Shown: piece by piece, positions 33,436 through 41,420 of the stretch | Position numbering within the stretch: the first letter of the stretch is position 1 | How the letters are laid out: each line of letters begins with the position of its first letter | Source of the DNA: Streptomyces abyssomicinicus | GTDB taxonomy: Bacteria > Actinomycetota > Actinomycetes > Streptomycetales > Streptomycetaceae | Length of the DNA: 64,000 nucleotides | Reading direction: 5' to 3' | NCBI RefSeq assembly: GCF_008974245.1 | Contig: NZ_BBZI01000007.1 | Span: 515,629 to 579,628 of the forward strand | The notes under the pieces: generated by a model | What the model was told of the DNA's origin: nothing | Database searches by the model: none | The model's input: only the letters and a program-made list of their open reading frames with translations | Made by a program: the position numbers and the translations under genes

Positions 33436-34190
33436 CAGGCGCGCACCGTCCTTCTCTCGATCTGCTTGTCGGCCGCCTGGGCGGGCGTGAGCGGTACGAC
33501 GTGCTGGACGAAGACGCCCGGGAGATGCACCCGGTCCGGGTCCAGGGCACCTGGCTCGACGAGTTCCTCGACCTCGGCGACGGTGATCCGCCCGGCCATC
33601 GCGGCGAGCGGGTTGAAGTTGGCGGCGGCGCGGCGGAAGACGAGGTTGCCGTGCCGGTCGCCCCGCCAGGCCCGTACGAGGGCGAAGTCGGTGGTGATGC
33701 CGTGCTCCAGGACGCAGGGCCGGCCGTCGTGGACGCGCGTCTCCTTGGCGGGGGAGGCGACGGCGACGGTGCCGTCGGGGGCGTAGCGCCAGGGCAGTCC
33801 CCCCTCGGCGACCTGGGTGCCGACGCCGGCCGGGGTGTAGAAGGCGGGGATGCCGCAGCCGCCGGCCCGCAGCCGCTCGGCGAGGGTGCCCTGCGGGACG
33901 AGTTCGACCTCCAGCTCGCCGCTGAGGTACTGGCGGGCGAACTCCTTGTTCTCACCCACGTAGGAGCCGGTGACCCGGCTGATACGCCCGGCCGCCAGCA
34001 GGATTCCCAGGCCCCGGTCGTCGGTGCCGCAGTTGTTGGAGACGACTCGCAGGCCGGTGGCGCCCTGGGCGTGCAGGGCGCGGATCAGGGTCTCGGGGAT
34101 GCCGCTGAGCCCGAAGCCGCCGACGGCGAGCGACGCACCGTCGGGGATGCCGGCGACGGCGTCCTCGGGTTTCTGGACGACCTTGTCCAC
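33435..34190 (-). CDS. 3-oxoacid CoA-transferase subunit A
   Basis: A 251-residue alpha subunit. The motif LAVGGFGLSGIPETLIRAL lies near residues 21-39, NNCGTDDRGLGILL near 52, SYVGENKEF near 76 and VFRRAAANFNPLAAMAGR near 183. It partners the adjacent beta subunit. The 223-bp gap upstream to the SDR gene is extremely G+C rich with several ggccgg-type inverted repeats, so partial termination or a separate promoter there is possible. Confidence 0.92.
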   Translation of the reverse strand: MDKVVQKPEDAVAGIPDGASLAVGGFGLSGIPETLIRALHAQGATGLRVVSNNCGTDDRGLGILLAAGRISRVTGSYVGENKEFARQYLSGELEVELVPQGTLAERLRAGGCGIPAFYTPAGVGTQVAEGGLPWRYAPDGTVAVASPAKETRVHDGRPCVLEHGITTDFALVRAWRGDRHGNLVFRRAAANFNPLAAMAGRITVAEVEELVEPGALDPDRVHLPGVFVQHVVPLTPAQAADKQIERRTVRA

Positions 34191-34413
34191 GGTTCCGGTG
34201 TCCTTTCAGGTGAGGGGGCCCGGCGGCACGGCGGACCGGCCGCCGGGCCGGCGGGCCGGCCGAGGGGGAGGTGCGGGGCCGCGTCGCGCGGGAAGGTGGG
34301 CGTCGGCGGGCAGTTCGCCGCGTGCCCCCTTCGTGCCGACCAGGCCTTGGCCGACGCGGTCGGCGTGGATGCGGTGCGCGGCGGGGCAGGCCGGCGTCGG
34401 TGGGGACGACGCG

Positions 34414-35160
34414 TCATCGCGTGGTCGCGTCGAGCAGCGCGTCGGACACCGACTTCACCCCGCCGTGCGAGGTGAGGCCGCCGTCGACCGGTATCTCCGC
34501 GCCCGTGATGAACGAGGAGTCGTCGCAGAGGAGGAAGACCACCACAGGGGCCACCTCCTCGACCGTGCCCACCCGGCCCAGGGGCGTCTCGCGGATGTTC
34601 GACTCCCGGAACGCGGGCGCGGCCGATGCCGTCATCTCCGTCTCGACGAACCCGGGATGAATGGTGTTCACCCGGATCCCCCGCGGGCCGAGTTCCAGGG
34701 CGGCGGTCTTTGACAGTCCGCGCAGCGCCCACTTGCTCGTCGTGTACGCCACCGGGTAGTGGGCGGTCAGCGCTGCCGACGAACCGACGTTCACGACGGA
34801 CGAGCCCGGAGGCATCAGCGGGGCGAGGTGCTGGATGCCCAGGAGCGGGCCGTTCACGTTGACGGCGTGGACGCGGCTCATGTCCTCGGCGGTGACCTCG
34901 TCCAGCCGGGCCCGCCAGGTGATGCCGGCGTTGTTGACCAGGCCGTGGACGGCCCCGTAGGCGCCGCGGAGGAAGTCCGCCAGGTCCGCCCAGTCGTCGG
35001 CCAGGGTGACGTCGAGCCTGCGGACGCCCTCCTTGCCGCTCACATCGGTGGCGACGACCGTGGCACCCTCGCGCTCCAGGGCCGCCGCCTCGGCGGCGCC
35101 CTGGCCGCGGGCGGCACCCGTGACGACGACGACCTTTCCCGCCAGGCGCCCGCCGGTCAC
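34414..35160 (-). CDS. SDR-family oxidoreductase
   Basis: A 248-residue classical short-chain dehydrogenase. NAD(P)-binding TGAARGQGAAEA lies near residues 14-25, NNAGITW near 82, the catalytic Ser in NVGSSAAL near 131 and the Tyr/Lys pair in YTTSKWAL near 147. An acidic residue after strand 2 (ATDVSG) favours NAD. It probably oxidises an alcohol intermediate of the surrounding aromatic pathway. GTG 35160 overlaps the FAH stop codon by 4 bp, so the two are coupled. Confidence 0.88.
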   Translation of the reverse strand: MTGGRLAGKVVVVTGAARGQGAAEAAALEREGATVVATDVSGKEGVRRLDVTLADDWADLADFLRGAYGAVHGLVNNAGITWRARLDEVTAEDMSRVHAVNVNGPLLGIQHLAPLMPPGSSVVNVGSSAALTAHYPVAYTTSKWALRGLSKTAALELGPRGIRVNTIHPGFVETEMTASAAPAFRESNIRETPLGRVGTVEEVAPVVVFLLCDDSSFITGAEIPVDGGLTSHGGVKSVSDALLDATTR

Positions 35161-36128
35161 GGCCGCTCCCGGGTGCGGCGCCGGCCCCTGGGCAGGGCGA
35201 CGGGCTCGGTGCCGGGGACCACCCGGGTGGTGAGGGACCCGATGGCCTCCACGGTGAGGGTGACGATGTCGCCGGGCCTGAGCGGCGGAGGTACCTGCTC
35301 GCCGGAGCGGCCCCACAGTTCGGCGAGACAGCCGCCGTTGCCGCAGGTGCCGGAACCCAGGACGTCGCCGGCGACGATCCGGGTCCCGCGCGAGGCGTAG
35401 GCGGTCATCTCCTCGAACGTCCAGCTCATGTTGGACAGCAGGTCGCTGCCGACCTGCTTGCCGTTGACCTCGGCCGTCAGGCCCAGCCGGAGGAAGCCGT
35501 CGCCGTCGCGGTACGGCTCCAGCTCGTCGGCGGTCACCAGGTAGGGGCCCAGGGTGGTGGCGGTGTCCTTGCCCTTGCAGGGGCCGAGCCCGACCTTCAT
35601 CTCGGCGGACTGCAGGTCGCGCGCGGACCAGTCGTTGAACACGGTGTAGCCGACGATGTGCTCCCGTGCCTGCTCCGGGGTGAGATCACGGCCCTCGCGA
35701 CCGATGACGGCCGCCACCTCCAGCTCGAAGTCGAGCACGGACGACCCGGGGGGCACGGGGACGTCGTCATGGGGCCCGAAGACCGCGTGGGGGTTGGTGA
35801 AGTAGAAGGTGGGGGCCTCGTACCACTGGGCGGGCACTCCCGCCTCACCGCTGACGGAGCGGCGCACGCCCTCGACGTGCTCCTCGAAGGTGACGAAGTC
35901 CCTGATCGAGGAGGGCTGGAGCGGCGGGAGCAGCCGGACCTCGGAGACGTGGGGGCCGGGCGGGACGTCCAGCGCCGCCGCCCCGGCGGTGAGAAGGCCC
36001 GGCAGGCCGTCGGTGTCGCGGATCAGGTCCGTGAGCGAGGTGACTCCCGGCAGAGGGAACAACGTGCCGTCGTCCTCGACGACAGCGACACGGTTCCGGT
36101 GCCGGTGGGTGAATGCGGCGAAGCGCAT
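35157..36128 (-). CDS. Fumarylacetoacetate hydrolase-family protein (longer type)
   Basis: A 323-residue FAH-fold enzyme, closer to fumarylacetoacetase than to the two shorter paralogues in the window. Visible segments are IRDFVTFEEHVEGV near residue 75, LDFELEVAAVIGREGRD near 132 with the metal-ligand glutamates, YTVFNDWSARDLQSAE near 160 and VLGSGTCGNGGCLAEL near 257. It should cleave a carbon-carbon bond in an acylpyruvate or diketo acid. It is first in an operon with SDR and CoA-transferase genes; a strong hairpin lies just upstream. Confidence 0.85.
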   Translation of the reverse strand: MRFAAFTHRHRNRVAVVEDDGTLFPLPGVTSLTDLIRDTDGLPGLLTAGAAALDVPPGPHVSEVRLLPPLQPSSIRDFVTFEEHVEGVRRSVSGEAGVPAQWYEAPTFYFTNPHAVFGPHDDVPVPPGSSVLDFELEVAAVIGREGRDLTPEQAREHIVGYTVFNDWSARDLQSAEMKVGLGPCKGKDTATTLGPYLVTADELEPYRDGDGFLRLGLTAEVNGKQVGSDLLSNMSWTFEEMTAYASRGTRIVAGDVLGSGTCGNGGCLAELWGRSGEQVPPPLRPGDIVTLTVEAIGSLTTRVVPGTEPVALPRGRRRTRERP

Positions 36129-36175
36129 GGAGCGGCTCCAGGTGGAGAAACGGGGGACGACACGGGGGGCCGGGG

Positions 36176-36225
36176 CCGGGAACGCGGCGGGGCAGTCCGG
36201 GGGACATGGCCCGCCGCGTTCCCGG
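36176..36225 (-). terminator. Strong hairpin between extradiol dioxygenase and FAH genes
   Basis: A perfect 16-bp stem (36176-36191 with 36210-36225, core gggaacgcggcggg) and an 18-nt loop follow the dioxygenase stop. It should end the 41293-36244 transcript. Confidence 0.75.
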
Positions 36226-36243
36226 GGATCGGACGGCGCCCGA

Positions 36244-37176
36244 CTAGACCGGCGGGGCGACGAAGACGCCGCGGTCGGGGTCGTTGAAGGACTCCTTGGC
36301 GACGAGCTCGTTCATCGGGTTGGCGGTGCCCCACTGGTCGGTGACCTCAGGCTGGGAGAAGTCGTAGACGTGGGGGTGCCAGGTGTCCTCGTCGAGGTTC
36401 TCCAGCTCGGTGGTGTACTCGACGGTGTTGCCGTGCGGGTCGAGGAAGTACGTGAAGGTGTTGTCGCCCGCCATGTGCCGGCCCGGCCCCCAGATCTTGC
36501 GGAACCCGGCGCGCATCACGCGGCCGGAGCCGCGCATGTACTCGTCGAGGCCGCGCATCTCGAAGGAGATGTGGTGCAGCGCGGTGTGCGGACCCTGGGC
36601 GATGGCCATGGAATGGTGCTGGTTGCTGATCCGCATGAAGTGCATGACCTCGCCCATGTGCGGGGAGCTGAGCGTGTCGGAGAGGCGGAAGCCGAGGTGG
36701 CGCTCGTACCAGGCCCGGGTGCGGTTCAGATCGGGGGAGTTGAGCACGACGTGGCTCAGCTTGACCGGGATGGCCTCCTTCTCCTCGATCTTCCGGTGCT
36801 GCCGCACCTCCACGTCGGCGGAGACCTCGACGGTGCGGCCGTCGACGTCGAAGAAGCGGAACCCGTAGCCTCCGCCAGGGGTGTCCACCTGGCCCGGACG
36901 GGTGATCAACTGGACTCCCCCGGCGAGGAGTTCCTCGGCCAGGGTGTCGACGTCGGCCCGGCTCGCCGCGCCGTAGGAGACGAGGTCGAGACGCTTCTCC
37001 TCGGCCTTGCGCAGGCGCACGACGTACTGCTCGGGGGAGCCCTCGGCGGCCAGGAAGGAGATCCCGGAGTCCTCGGCCACCTTGGTCAGGCCCCAGACGC
37101 CGGCGTAGAAGTCGAGCTGCTTGTCGTAGTCGGGCACGGCCAGGTCCACGTGCCGCAGGTGGGTGAGCAGGCGCAC
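36244..37176 (-). CDS. Extradiol ring-cleavage dioxygenase, two-domain VOC type
   Basis: A 310-residue type I extradiol dioxygenase with two vicinal-oxygen-chelate modules. The N-terminal module begins THLRHVDLAVPDYDKQLDFY, and the C-terminal catalytic one carries the iron ligands His about 142 (KLSHVVLNSP), His about 201 (LHHISFEM) and Glu about 253 (NTVEYTTE). It opens catechol-like rings next to the diol using Fe(II) and O2. It lies 4 bp after the amidohydrolase gene, and a flavin hydroxylase in the same operon could supply the diol. The exact catechol is unknown. Confidence 0.9.
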   Translation of the reverse strand: MRLLTHLRHVDLAVPDYDKQLDFYAGVWGLTKVAEDSGISFLAAEGSPEQYVVRLRKAEEKRLDLVSYGAASRADVDTLAEELLAGGVQLITRPGQVDTPGGGYGFRFFDVDGRTVEVSADVEVRQHRKIEEKEAIPVKLSHVVLNSPDLNRTRAWYERHLGFRLSDTLSSPHMGEVMHFMRISNQHHSMAIAQGPHTALHHISFEMRGLDEYMRGSGRVMRAGFRKIWGPGRHMAGDNTFTYFLDPHGNTVEYTTELENLDEDTWHPHVYDFSQPEVTDQWGTANPMNELVAKESFNDPDRGVFVAPPV

Positions 37177-37180
37177 GGTG

Positions 37181-38179
37181 TCAGTCCTTCCGGAGGAGGG
37201 CGGCGGCGTTGCCGCCCCGGACGGCGTCGAAGTCGGAGCCGGAGAGCCCGGCTGCGCGCAGAGCGGCGACGGGGTCGTCGGAGCCCATGTCGAAGGGGAA
37301 GTCGGAGCCCAGCAGCACCCGGTCGGCCCCCGCGACCCGGACCAGCTCGCGCAGGACGTGCGGATCGTGCACGAGCGAGTCGAAGTACAGGCGCCGCAGG
37401 TAGCCGCTGGGCGGCTCGGCGCAGCCCGCCGACGCGTCGGCCCGGGCCCGCCAGGCGTGGTCGCTGCGCCCGATGTGGGTGGGCAGGTAGCCGCCCCCGT
37501 GGGCCGCGACGACCTTCAGCCCGGGGTGCCGGTCGAGGACGCCGGAGAAGATCAGGTGCGAGAGGGCGACCGCGTTCTCGGTGGGCTGGCCCACGGTGTT
37601 GGACAGGTACCACCGGTCGAGGCGCTCGTCGAGGGTGCAGCCGAACGGATGCAGGAAGACGACCGCTCCGGTCTCCTCGGCGCGCGTCCACAGCGGCGCG
37701 TAGGCCGGATCCGACAGCTCCCGGCCGGGAGCGTGGCTGGAGATCTCCACGCCGACGAGTCCCTGTTCCAGCGCGTGGTCCAAGGCGGGCACGAGCAGAT
37801 CGGGATGCTGCAGGGGAACCAGCCCCAGGCCCCTCAGCCGGTCGGGCGCCGCCGCGCAGTGCGCGGCGGTCGCCTCGTTGGCCAGGCGGTAGACCTTCTC
37901 TGCCGTGTCGGTGTCCGCCCAGTAGTGGTAATGCGACGGCGAAGGGCTGACGAGCTGGACGTCGACGCCCTGGGCGTCCATCCGGGCGAGCCGGACGGCG
38001 GGGTCGGTCAGGGCCGGGACGCGGTCGCGGACCATGGGGCCGCTGACGGTGAGCGCGTCCGGTCCGTTGCGGCGGGCGTCGAGGGCCTTGGCCTCGGCGT
38101 GCCCGGGAAGGCCCGCGACGAGCGCCTCGATCTGCGGCAGCAGGACATGGGCGTGGACGTCCACGGTCGGCGCGGTCAC
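37181..38179 (-). CDS. Amidohydrolase-2 family enzyme (ACMSD-like decarboxylase/hydrolase)
   Basis: A 332-residue TIM-barrel metalloenzyme. Metal-site residues are in VDVHAHVLLP at residues 6-15, FLHPFG near 176, VVAAHGGGYLPTHIG near 225 and LLGSDFPFDMG near 292. The family includes aminocarboxymuconate-semialdehyde decarboxylase and resorcylate decarboxylases, so non-oxidative decarboxylation or hydrolysis of the ring-cleavage product is likely. GTG 38179 overlaps the hydroxylase stop by 4 bp with GGGAGCTCC upstream. It is coexpressed with the extradiol dioxygenase. Confidence 0.87.
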   Translation of the reverse strand: MTAPTVDVHAHVLLPQIEALVAGLPGHAEAKALDARRNGPDALTVSGPMVRDRVPALTDPAVRLARMDAQGVDVQLVSPSPSHYHYWADTDTAEKVYRLANEATAAHCAAAPDRLRGLGLVPLQHPDLLVPALDHALEQGLVGVEISSHAPGRELSDPAYAPLWTRAEETGAVVFLHPFGCTLDERLDRWYLSNTVGQPTENAVALSHLIFSGVLDRHPGLKVVAAHGGGYLPTHIGRSDHAWRARADASAGCAEPPSGYLRRLYFDSLVHDPHVLRELVRVAGADRVLLGSDFPFDMGSDDPVAALRAAGLSGSDFDAVRGGNAAALLRKD

Positions 38180-39306
38180 GGGAGCTCCCTGAGCATGGTC
38201 ATGGTGCGGGCCATCAGCCCGGGGACATCGGCGTCCCGGACGCCGTCGAGCTGCCACCGGCCGATCTGGACCGACCCCTCCACGACCGGGCGGACCCGGG
38301 CGATCCGGCGCTCGTAGTACGCCTGCAGCAGTGCGTCGTCCCAGGCGTCGGAGGCGGTGAGCATCTGCGCCAGGACCCAGGCGTCCTCCAGCGACAGCGC
38401 CGCGCCCTGCGCCAACGTGGGCGGGCAGCAGTGGGCGGCGTCGCCGACGAGCACGACCCGGCCGCGATGCCACGACCCTTCGACCAGCAGCCGGTCGAAC
38501 CACGTGTAGTTGACCTTCGAAGGGTCGGTGAGCGTGGCGGTGATGGCCGGCCACGCGCCGCCGTAGGCCGACGCGAGACGGACCATCTCCTGGGCGTACG
38601 ACTCGACGGGTATGGAGGAGCGGTCGCGGTTCCTCTCCACGACGTACGCGTACAGCGTGGTGGCGCTGGTGGGGCAGTAGCCCGCGATGTACGCCGGACC
38701 GCCGTAGGCGAGGTCGGTGCGCTCGACGCCGACGGGCCGCGGTGCGGCGGCGCGCCAGATGGCCATGCCGGTCGGCTCCGGCGTGTCCGCGATGCCGATC
38801 TGCGCGCGGGTGGCCGAGTTCAGGCCGTCGGCGGCGACGACCAGGTCGTAGCGGTGCTCGGAGCCGTCGCTCAGCCGGACGTCGACGCCGGTCGTGTCCT
38901 GGCCCAGGACGGTGGCGGTGGAGCCGAGGCGGACGGTCGCGCCGCTCGCGCGGACCGCGTCGATGAGGATCCGCTGCAGCCGCGGGCGTTCGATGCCCAG
39001 TGTCGCCGGCAGGTCGTCGCCGCCGGTGCGCAGGTCGCGCTGGACGTGCAGGACGGTGCCGTCGGGGGCGGTGATCCCGGCCGACCCGAAGGGGAAGCCG
39101 GAGGCCCTCACCTCCTCCCAGACACCGAGTTCGCGCAGGACGCGCAGGGCGTTGCCCTGCAGGGTGATGCCGGATCCGGCAGTGGCGTTCCAGTCGTCCT
39201 TCGCCTCGACGAGGTCGACGTCGATCCCGGCGCGGCGCAGCAGGATCGTGGCGGCGTTGCCGGCCGCTCCGCCGCCGACGACCAGGACTCTGCGGGGTGT
39301 GCTCAT
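38176..39306 (-). CDS. FAD-dependent aromatic hydroxylase (meta-cleavage operon)
   Basis: A 376-residue class A flavin monooxygenase. It shows VLVVGGGAAGNAATILLRRAG at residues ~7-27 (described, not a repeat), VVAADGLNSATRAQ near 158 and VVLVGDAAHCCPPTLAQGAALSLED near 285 (family GD motif). It should insert a hydroxyl group into a phenolic ring using NAD(P)H and O2, preparing the diol for the extradiol dioxygenase two genes downstream. Start ATG 39306 is supported by a purine-rich GGGATCTCCCC leader of moderate quality. The substrate is unknown. Confidence 0.87.
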   Translation of the reverse strand: MSTPRRVLVVGGGAAGNAATILLRRAGIDVDLVEAKDDWNATAGSGITLQGNALRVLRELGVWEEVRASGFPFGSAGITAPDGTVLHVQRDLRTGGDDLPATLGIERPRLQRILIDAVRASGATVRLGSTATVLGQDTTGVDVRLSDGSEHRYDLVVAADGLNSATRAQIGIADTPEPTGMAIWRAAAPRPVGVERTDLAYGGPAYIAGYCPTSATTLYAYVVERNRDRSSIPVESYAQEMVRLASAYGGAWPAITATLTDPSKVNYTWFDRLLVEGSWHRGRVVLVGDAAHCCPPTLAQGAALSLEDAWVLAQMLTASDAWDDALLQAYYERRIARVRPVVEGSVQIGRWQLDGVRDADVPGLMARTMTMLRELP

Positions 39307-39341
39307 GGGGAGATCCCTCTCACGGTGGTGCGCGCCCGGGA

Positions 39342-40298
39342 CTACTTGACGGCGACGGGGTTGACGGGGGAGCCCACGGCGCCGGTGATCGGCAGCGGGG
39401 CGGCGGTGAGCCAGAACTCGTGGACGCCGTCGGCCGCGCAGTCCTCGGCCAGGGCCTCGAGGTCCCACATCTCACCGATCAGCAGGCCGATGTGCGGGAT
39501 GGCGACCTGGTGGAGCGGCTGGAAGGCGTGGTCGAACTCGTTGGGCCGCACCTCGAAGCCCCAGGTGTCGGTGGCGATCGCGGCGATCTCGCTGCGGTGG
39601 AGCCAGGACGCGGTGGTGAACGACAGGCCCGGGGCGGGGCCGCCCGCGTAGTCGCCCCAGCCCTCGCGGCGCACCCGGGCGAGCTGCCCGGTACGCACCA
39701 GGACGATGTCGCCTTGGCCGACCGTGACCCCGTGGGCCTCCGCGGCGGCCGCGAGGTGCGCCTCGGTGATCGCGAACCCGTCGGGCAGTTCGCCGCCCTC
39801 GCCCGCCGTGCGGCCGACGTCGAGCAGGACGGCGCGCCCGGCGATGTGCGGGGCCAGGTGCTCGATGCCGGTGACCAGGTCGCCGTCGGAGGTGACGACC
39901 TGTTCGGCCGGACGTCCGTTCCACGCCTTGCCGTGGTCGAAGATGTGGCCCAGGCCGTCCCACTGGGTCGAGCACTGCAGCGGCATCGCGATCACGTCGT
40001 CGGCGCCGCCGATCCCGTGCGGCAGGCCCTGGTTGCCGAGCGCCGCGTCGGTGCCGGTGTCGAGCATGGTGTGGACCGGGTTGGTACGCCGCCTCCAGCC
40101 CTTCTGCGGGCCGTCGATGTCGAAGCGCTGCGACAGCGAGAAGCTCACGCCGCGGCGGATCAGCGCGGCACCCTCGCGCCGCTTGGCGTCGTCGAGGAAG
40201 TTGACGGTGCCGAGGCGGTCGTCCTCGCCCCAACGGCCCCAGTTGGAGCACTCCTCGGCGGCCTGGGCGATCGCGCCCTCGGGGTCGGCGCGGTTCAC
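39342..40298 (-). CDS. Cyclase-family protein (kynurenine formamidase-like hydrolase)
   Basis: A 318-residue enzyme of the cyclase/KynB fold. Motif segments are NWGRWGEDDRLGTVNFLDD near residue 20, STQWDGLGHIFDHGKAWNG near 110 with HxxxDxH-like metal residues, and FEVRPNEFDHAFQPLHQ near 248. Members hydrolyse amide, ester or lactone bonds with Zn or Mn. GTG 40298 is chosen over 40316 because GGAGGAA lies 5 bp upstream; it overlaps the preceding FAH stop by 4 bp. In this operon, lactone or ester hydrolysis of an aromatic intermediate is a reasonable guess. Confidence 0.85.
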   Translation of the reverse strand: MNRADPEGAIAQAAEECSNWGRWGEDDRLGTVNFLDDAKRREGAALIRRGVSFSLSQRFDIDGPQKGWRRRTNPVHTMLDTGTDAALGNQGLPHGIGGADDVIAMPLQCSTQWDGLGHIFDHGKAWNGRPAEQVVTSDGDLVTGIEHLAPHIAGRAVLLDVGRTAGEGGELPDGFAITEAHLAAAAEAHGVTVGQGDIVLVRTGQLARVRREGWGDYAGGPAPGLSFTTASWLHRSEIAAIATDTWGFEVRPNEFDHAFQPLHQVAIPHIGLLIGEMWDLEALAEDCAADGVHEFWLTAAPLPITGAVGSPVNPVAVK

Positions 40299-41293
40299 GC
40301 TTCCTCCGCGAGACAACGGGTGCGCTGCGTACCGAGACCGGTGATGGAGGCCTCCAAGACGTCGCCGTCGCGCAGGAGCCGGCCCCAGTGCATGCCGTTG
40401 CCTGCGGGGGAGCCGGTGAGCACGAGGTCACCGGGCAGGAGCTGCGCGGTCCGTGAGGCGTAGGCCACCATGCGCGCGACGTCGAAGATCATGTCCTTGG
40501 TGGACTCGTCCTGCATGACCTCGCCGTTCAGCCGCAGCGTCAGTCGCAGGTCGCCGGTGTCGCCGACCGACTCCGCCGGCACGATCCAGGGGCCGAGCGG
40601 GGTGAAGCCGGGCGCGTTCTTGCTGCGCAGCCAGTCCGTGCCGATCTGCGGCATGTCCCGGCGGAACACCGTGGCCCGGTCGGTCAGGTCGTTGGCGATG
40701 GTGTAGCCCGCCACGTACTCCAGCGCCTCCTCGGGCGTCACCCGGTACGCGGGCCGGCCGATCACCGCCGCCAGCTCGAGCTCCCAGTCCGGCTTCCCCG
40801 CCCACGCGGGCAGCGTGACGTCGTCGTACGGGCCCGTGAGGGAAGTGGGCAGACCGATGAACACGTACGGCAGGTCCTCGGCGGCGCGGCGGTCCATGAT
40901 CTCGGCCGCCTCGGCCCGGCGCTCCTCGTCCGGGCGCTCGTCGCCCGGCGCGCGGTGCGCGACGTGCAGGTCGATGACGTGCTGCCGGTAGTTGGCGCCG
41001 GACTGGAACACCTGCCGCGGCTCGACGGGCGCGAGCACACGGAACTGCGACAGCGGACGCCGCACGGGCTCCGCACAGGCGGCGATCTCCCGCAGGCGGG
41101 GGAGCGCCGTTGGCCACTGCTCCAGCAGGCCGCGCATCGTCAGCGCCGGTTCGTCCAGCACCGTCCGCAGGTCGACGACCTGTCCTTCGCTGTCGACGAG
41201 GGCGGGGAAGGCGCGGCCGTCGTCGGCCGCGAGAGTGCCGAGGGCGAAGGGCCCGGCGAAGAGTGCAGAAGCGGATCGAGGTTTCACCGACAT
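40295..41293 (-). CDS. Fumarylacetoacetate hydrolase-family protein (first gene of meta operon)
   Basis: A 332-residue FAH-fold protein. Recognisable parts are VFQSGANYRQHVIDL near residue 95, KPDWELELAAVIGRPAY near 167 with metal-binding Glu, VAGYTIANDLTDRA near 190 and LLPGDLVLTGSPAGNGMHWG near 290. Members act as hydratases, decarboxylases or acylpyruvate hydrolases in meta-cleavage routes. It has an AGGAGG ribosome-binding site directly before the ATG, and that site overlaps one arm of the divergent palindrome at 41299-41343, so its translation and transcription signals are interlaced. Confidence 0.87.
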   Translation of the reverse strand: MSVKPRSASALFAGPFALGTLAADDGRAFPALVDSEGQVVDLRTVLDEPALTMRGLLEQWPTALPRLREIAACAEPVRRPLSQFRVLAPVEPRQVFQSGANYRQHVIDLHVAHRAPGDERPDEERRAEAAEIMDRRAAEDLPYVFIGLPTSLTGPYDDVTLPAWAGKPDWELELAAVIGRPAYRVTPEEALEYVAGYTIANDLTDRATVFRRDMPQIGTDWLRSKNAPGFTPLGPWIVPAESVGDTGDLRLTLRLNGEVMQDESTKDMIFDVARMVAYASRTAQLLPGDLVLTGSPAGNGMHWGRLLRDGDVLEASITGLGTQRTRCLAEEA

Positions 41294-41298
41294 GTCCT

Positions 41299-41343
41299 CC
41301 TGATTGCGATGGGACTAATCTGGACCCGCATCGCGCAATCAGG
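41299..41343. promoter_or_regulatory. Ten-bp inverted repeat in the LysR-FAH divergent promoter
   Basis: Perfect arms cctgattgcg (41299-41308) and cgcaatcagg (41334-41343) with a 25-bp spacer lie between the divergent LysR and meta-operon genes. The spacing and location fit a LysR-type dimer-of-dimers site or the binding site of another activator. Confidence 0.65.
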
Positions 41344-41420
41344 GAAATAGATTCTGTGGATCACTGCCATCAGTACGACGAATAGTTGGAGATGGGTCGG
41401 TCCGGAAGGGACTTCGCCTC

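Noticed and set aside
41294..41420. Canonical rhizobial nod box beside the NodD-like LysR gene
   Set aside because: ATC and GAT triplets occur, but the ATC-N9-GAT spacing of a nod box is not met; only the 10-bp inverted repeat is supported.
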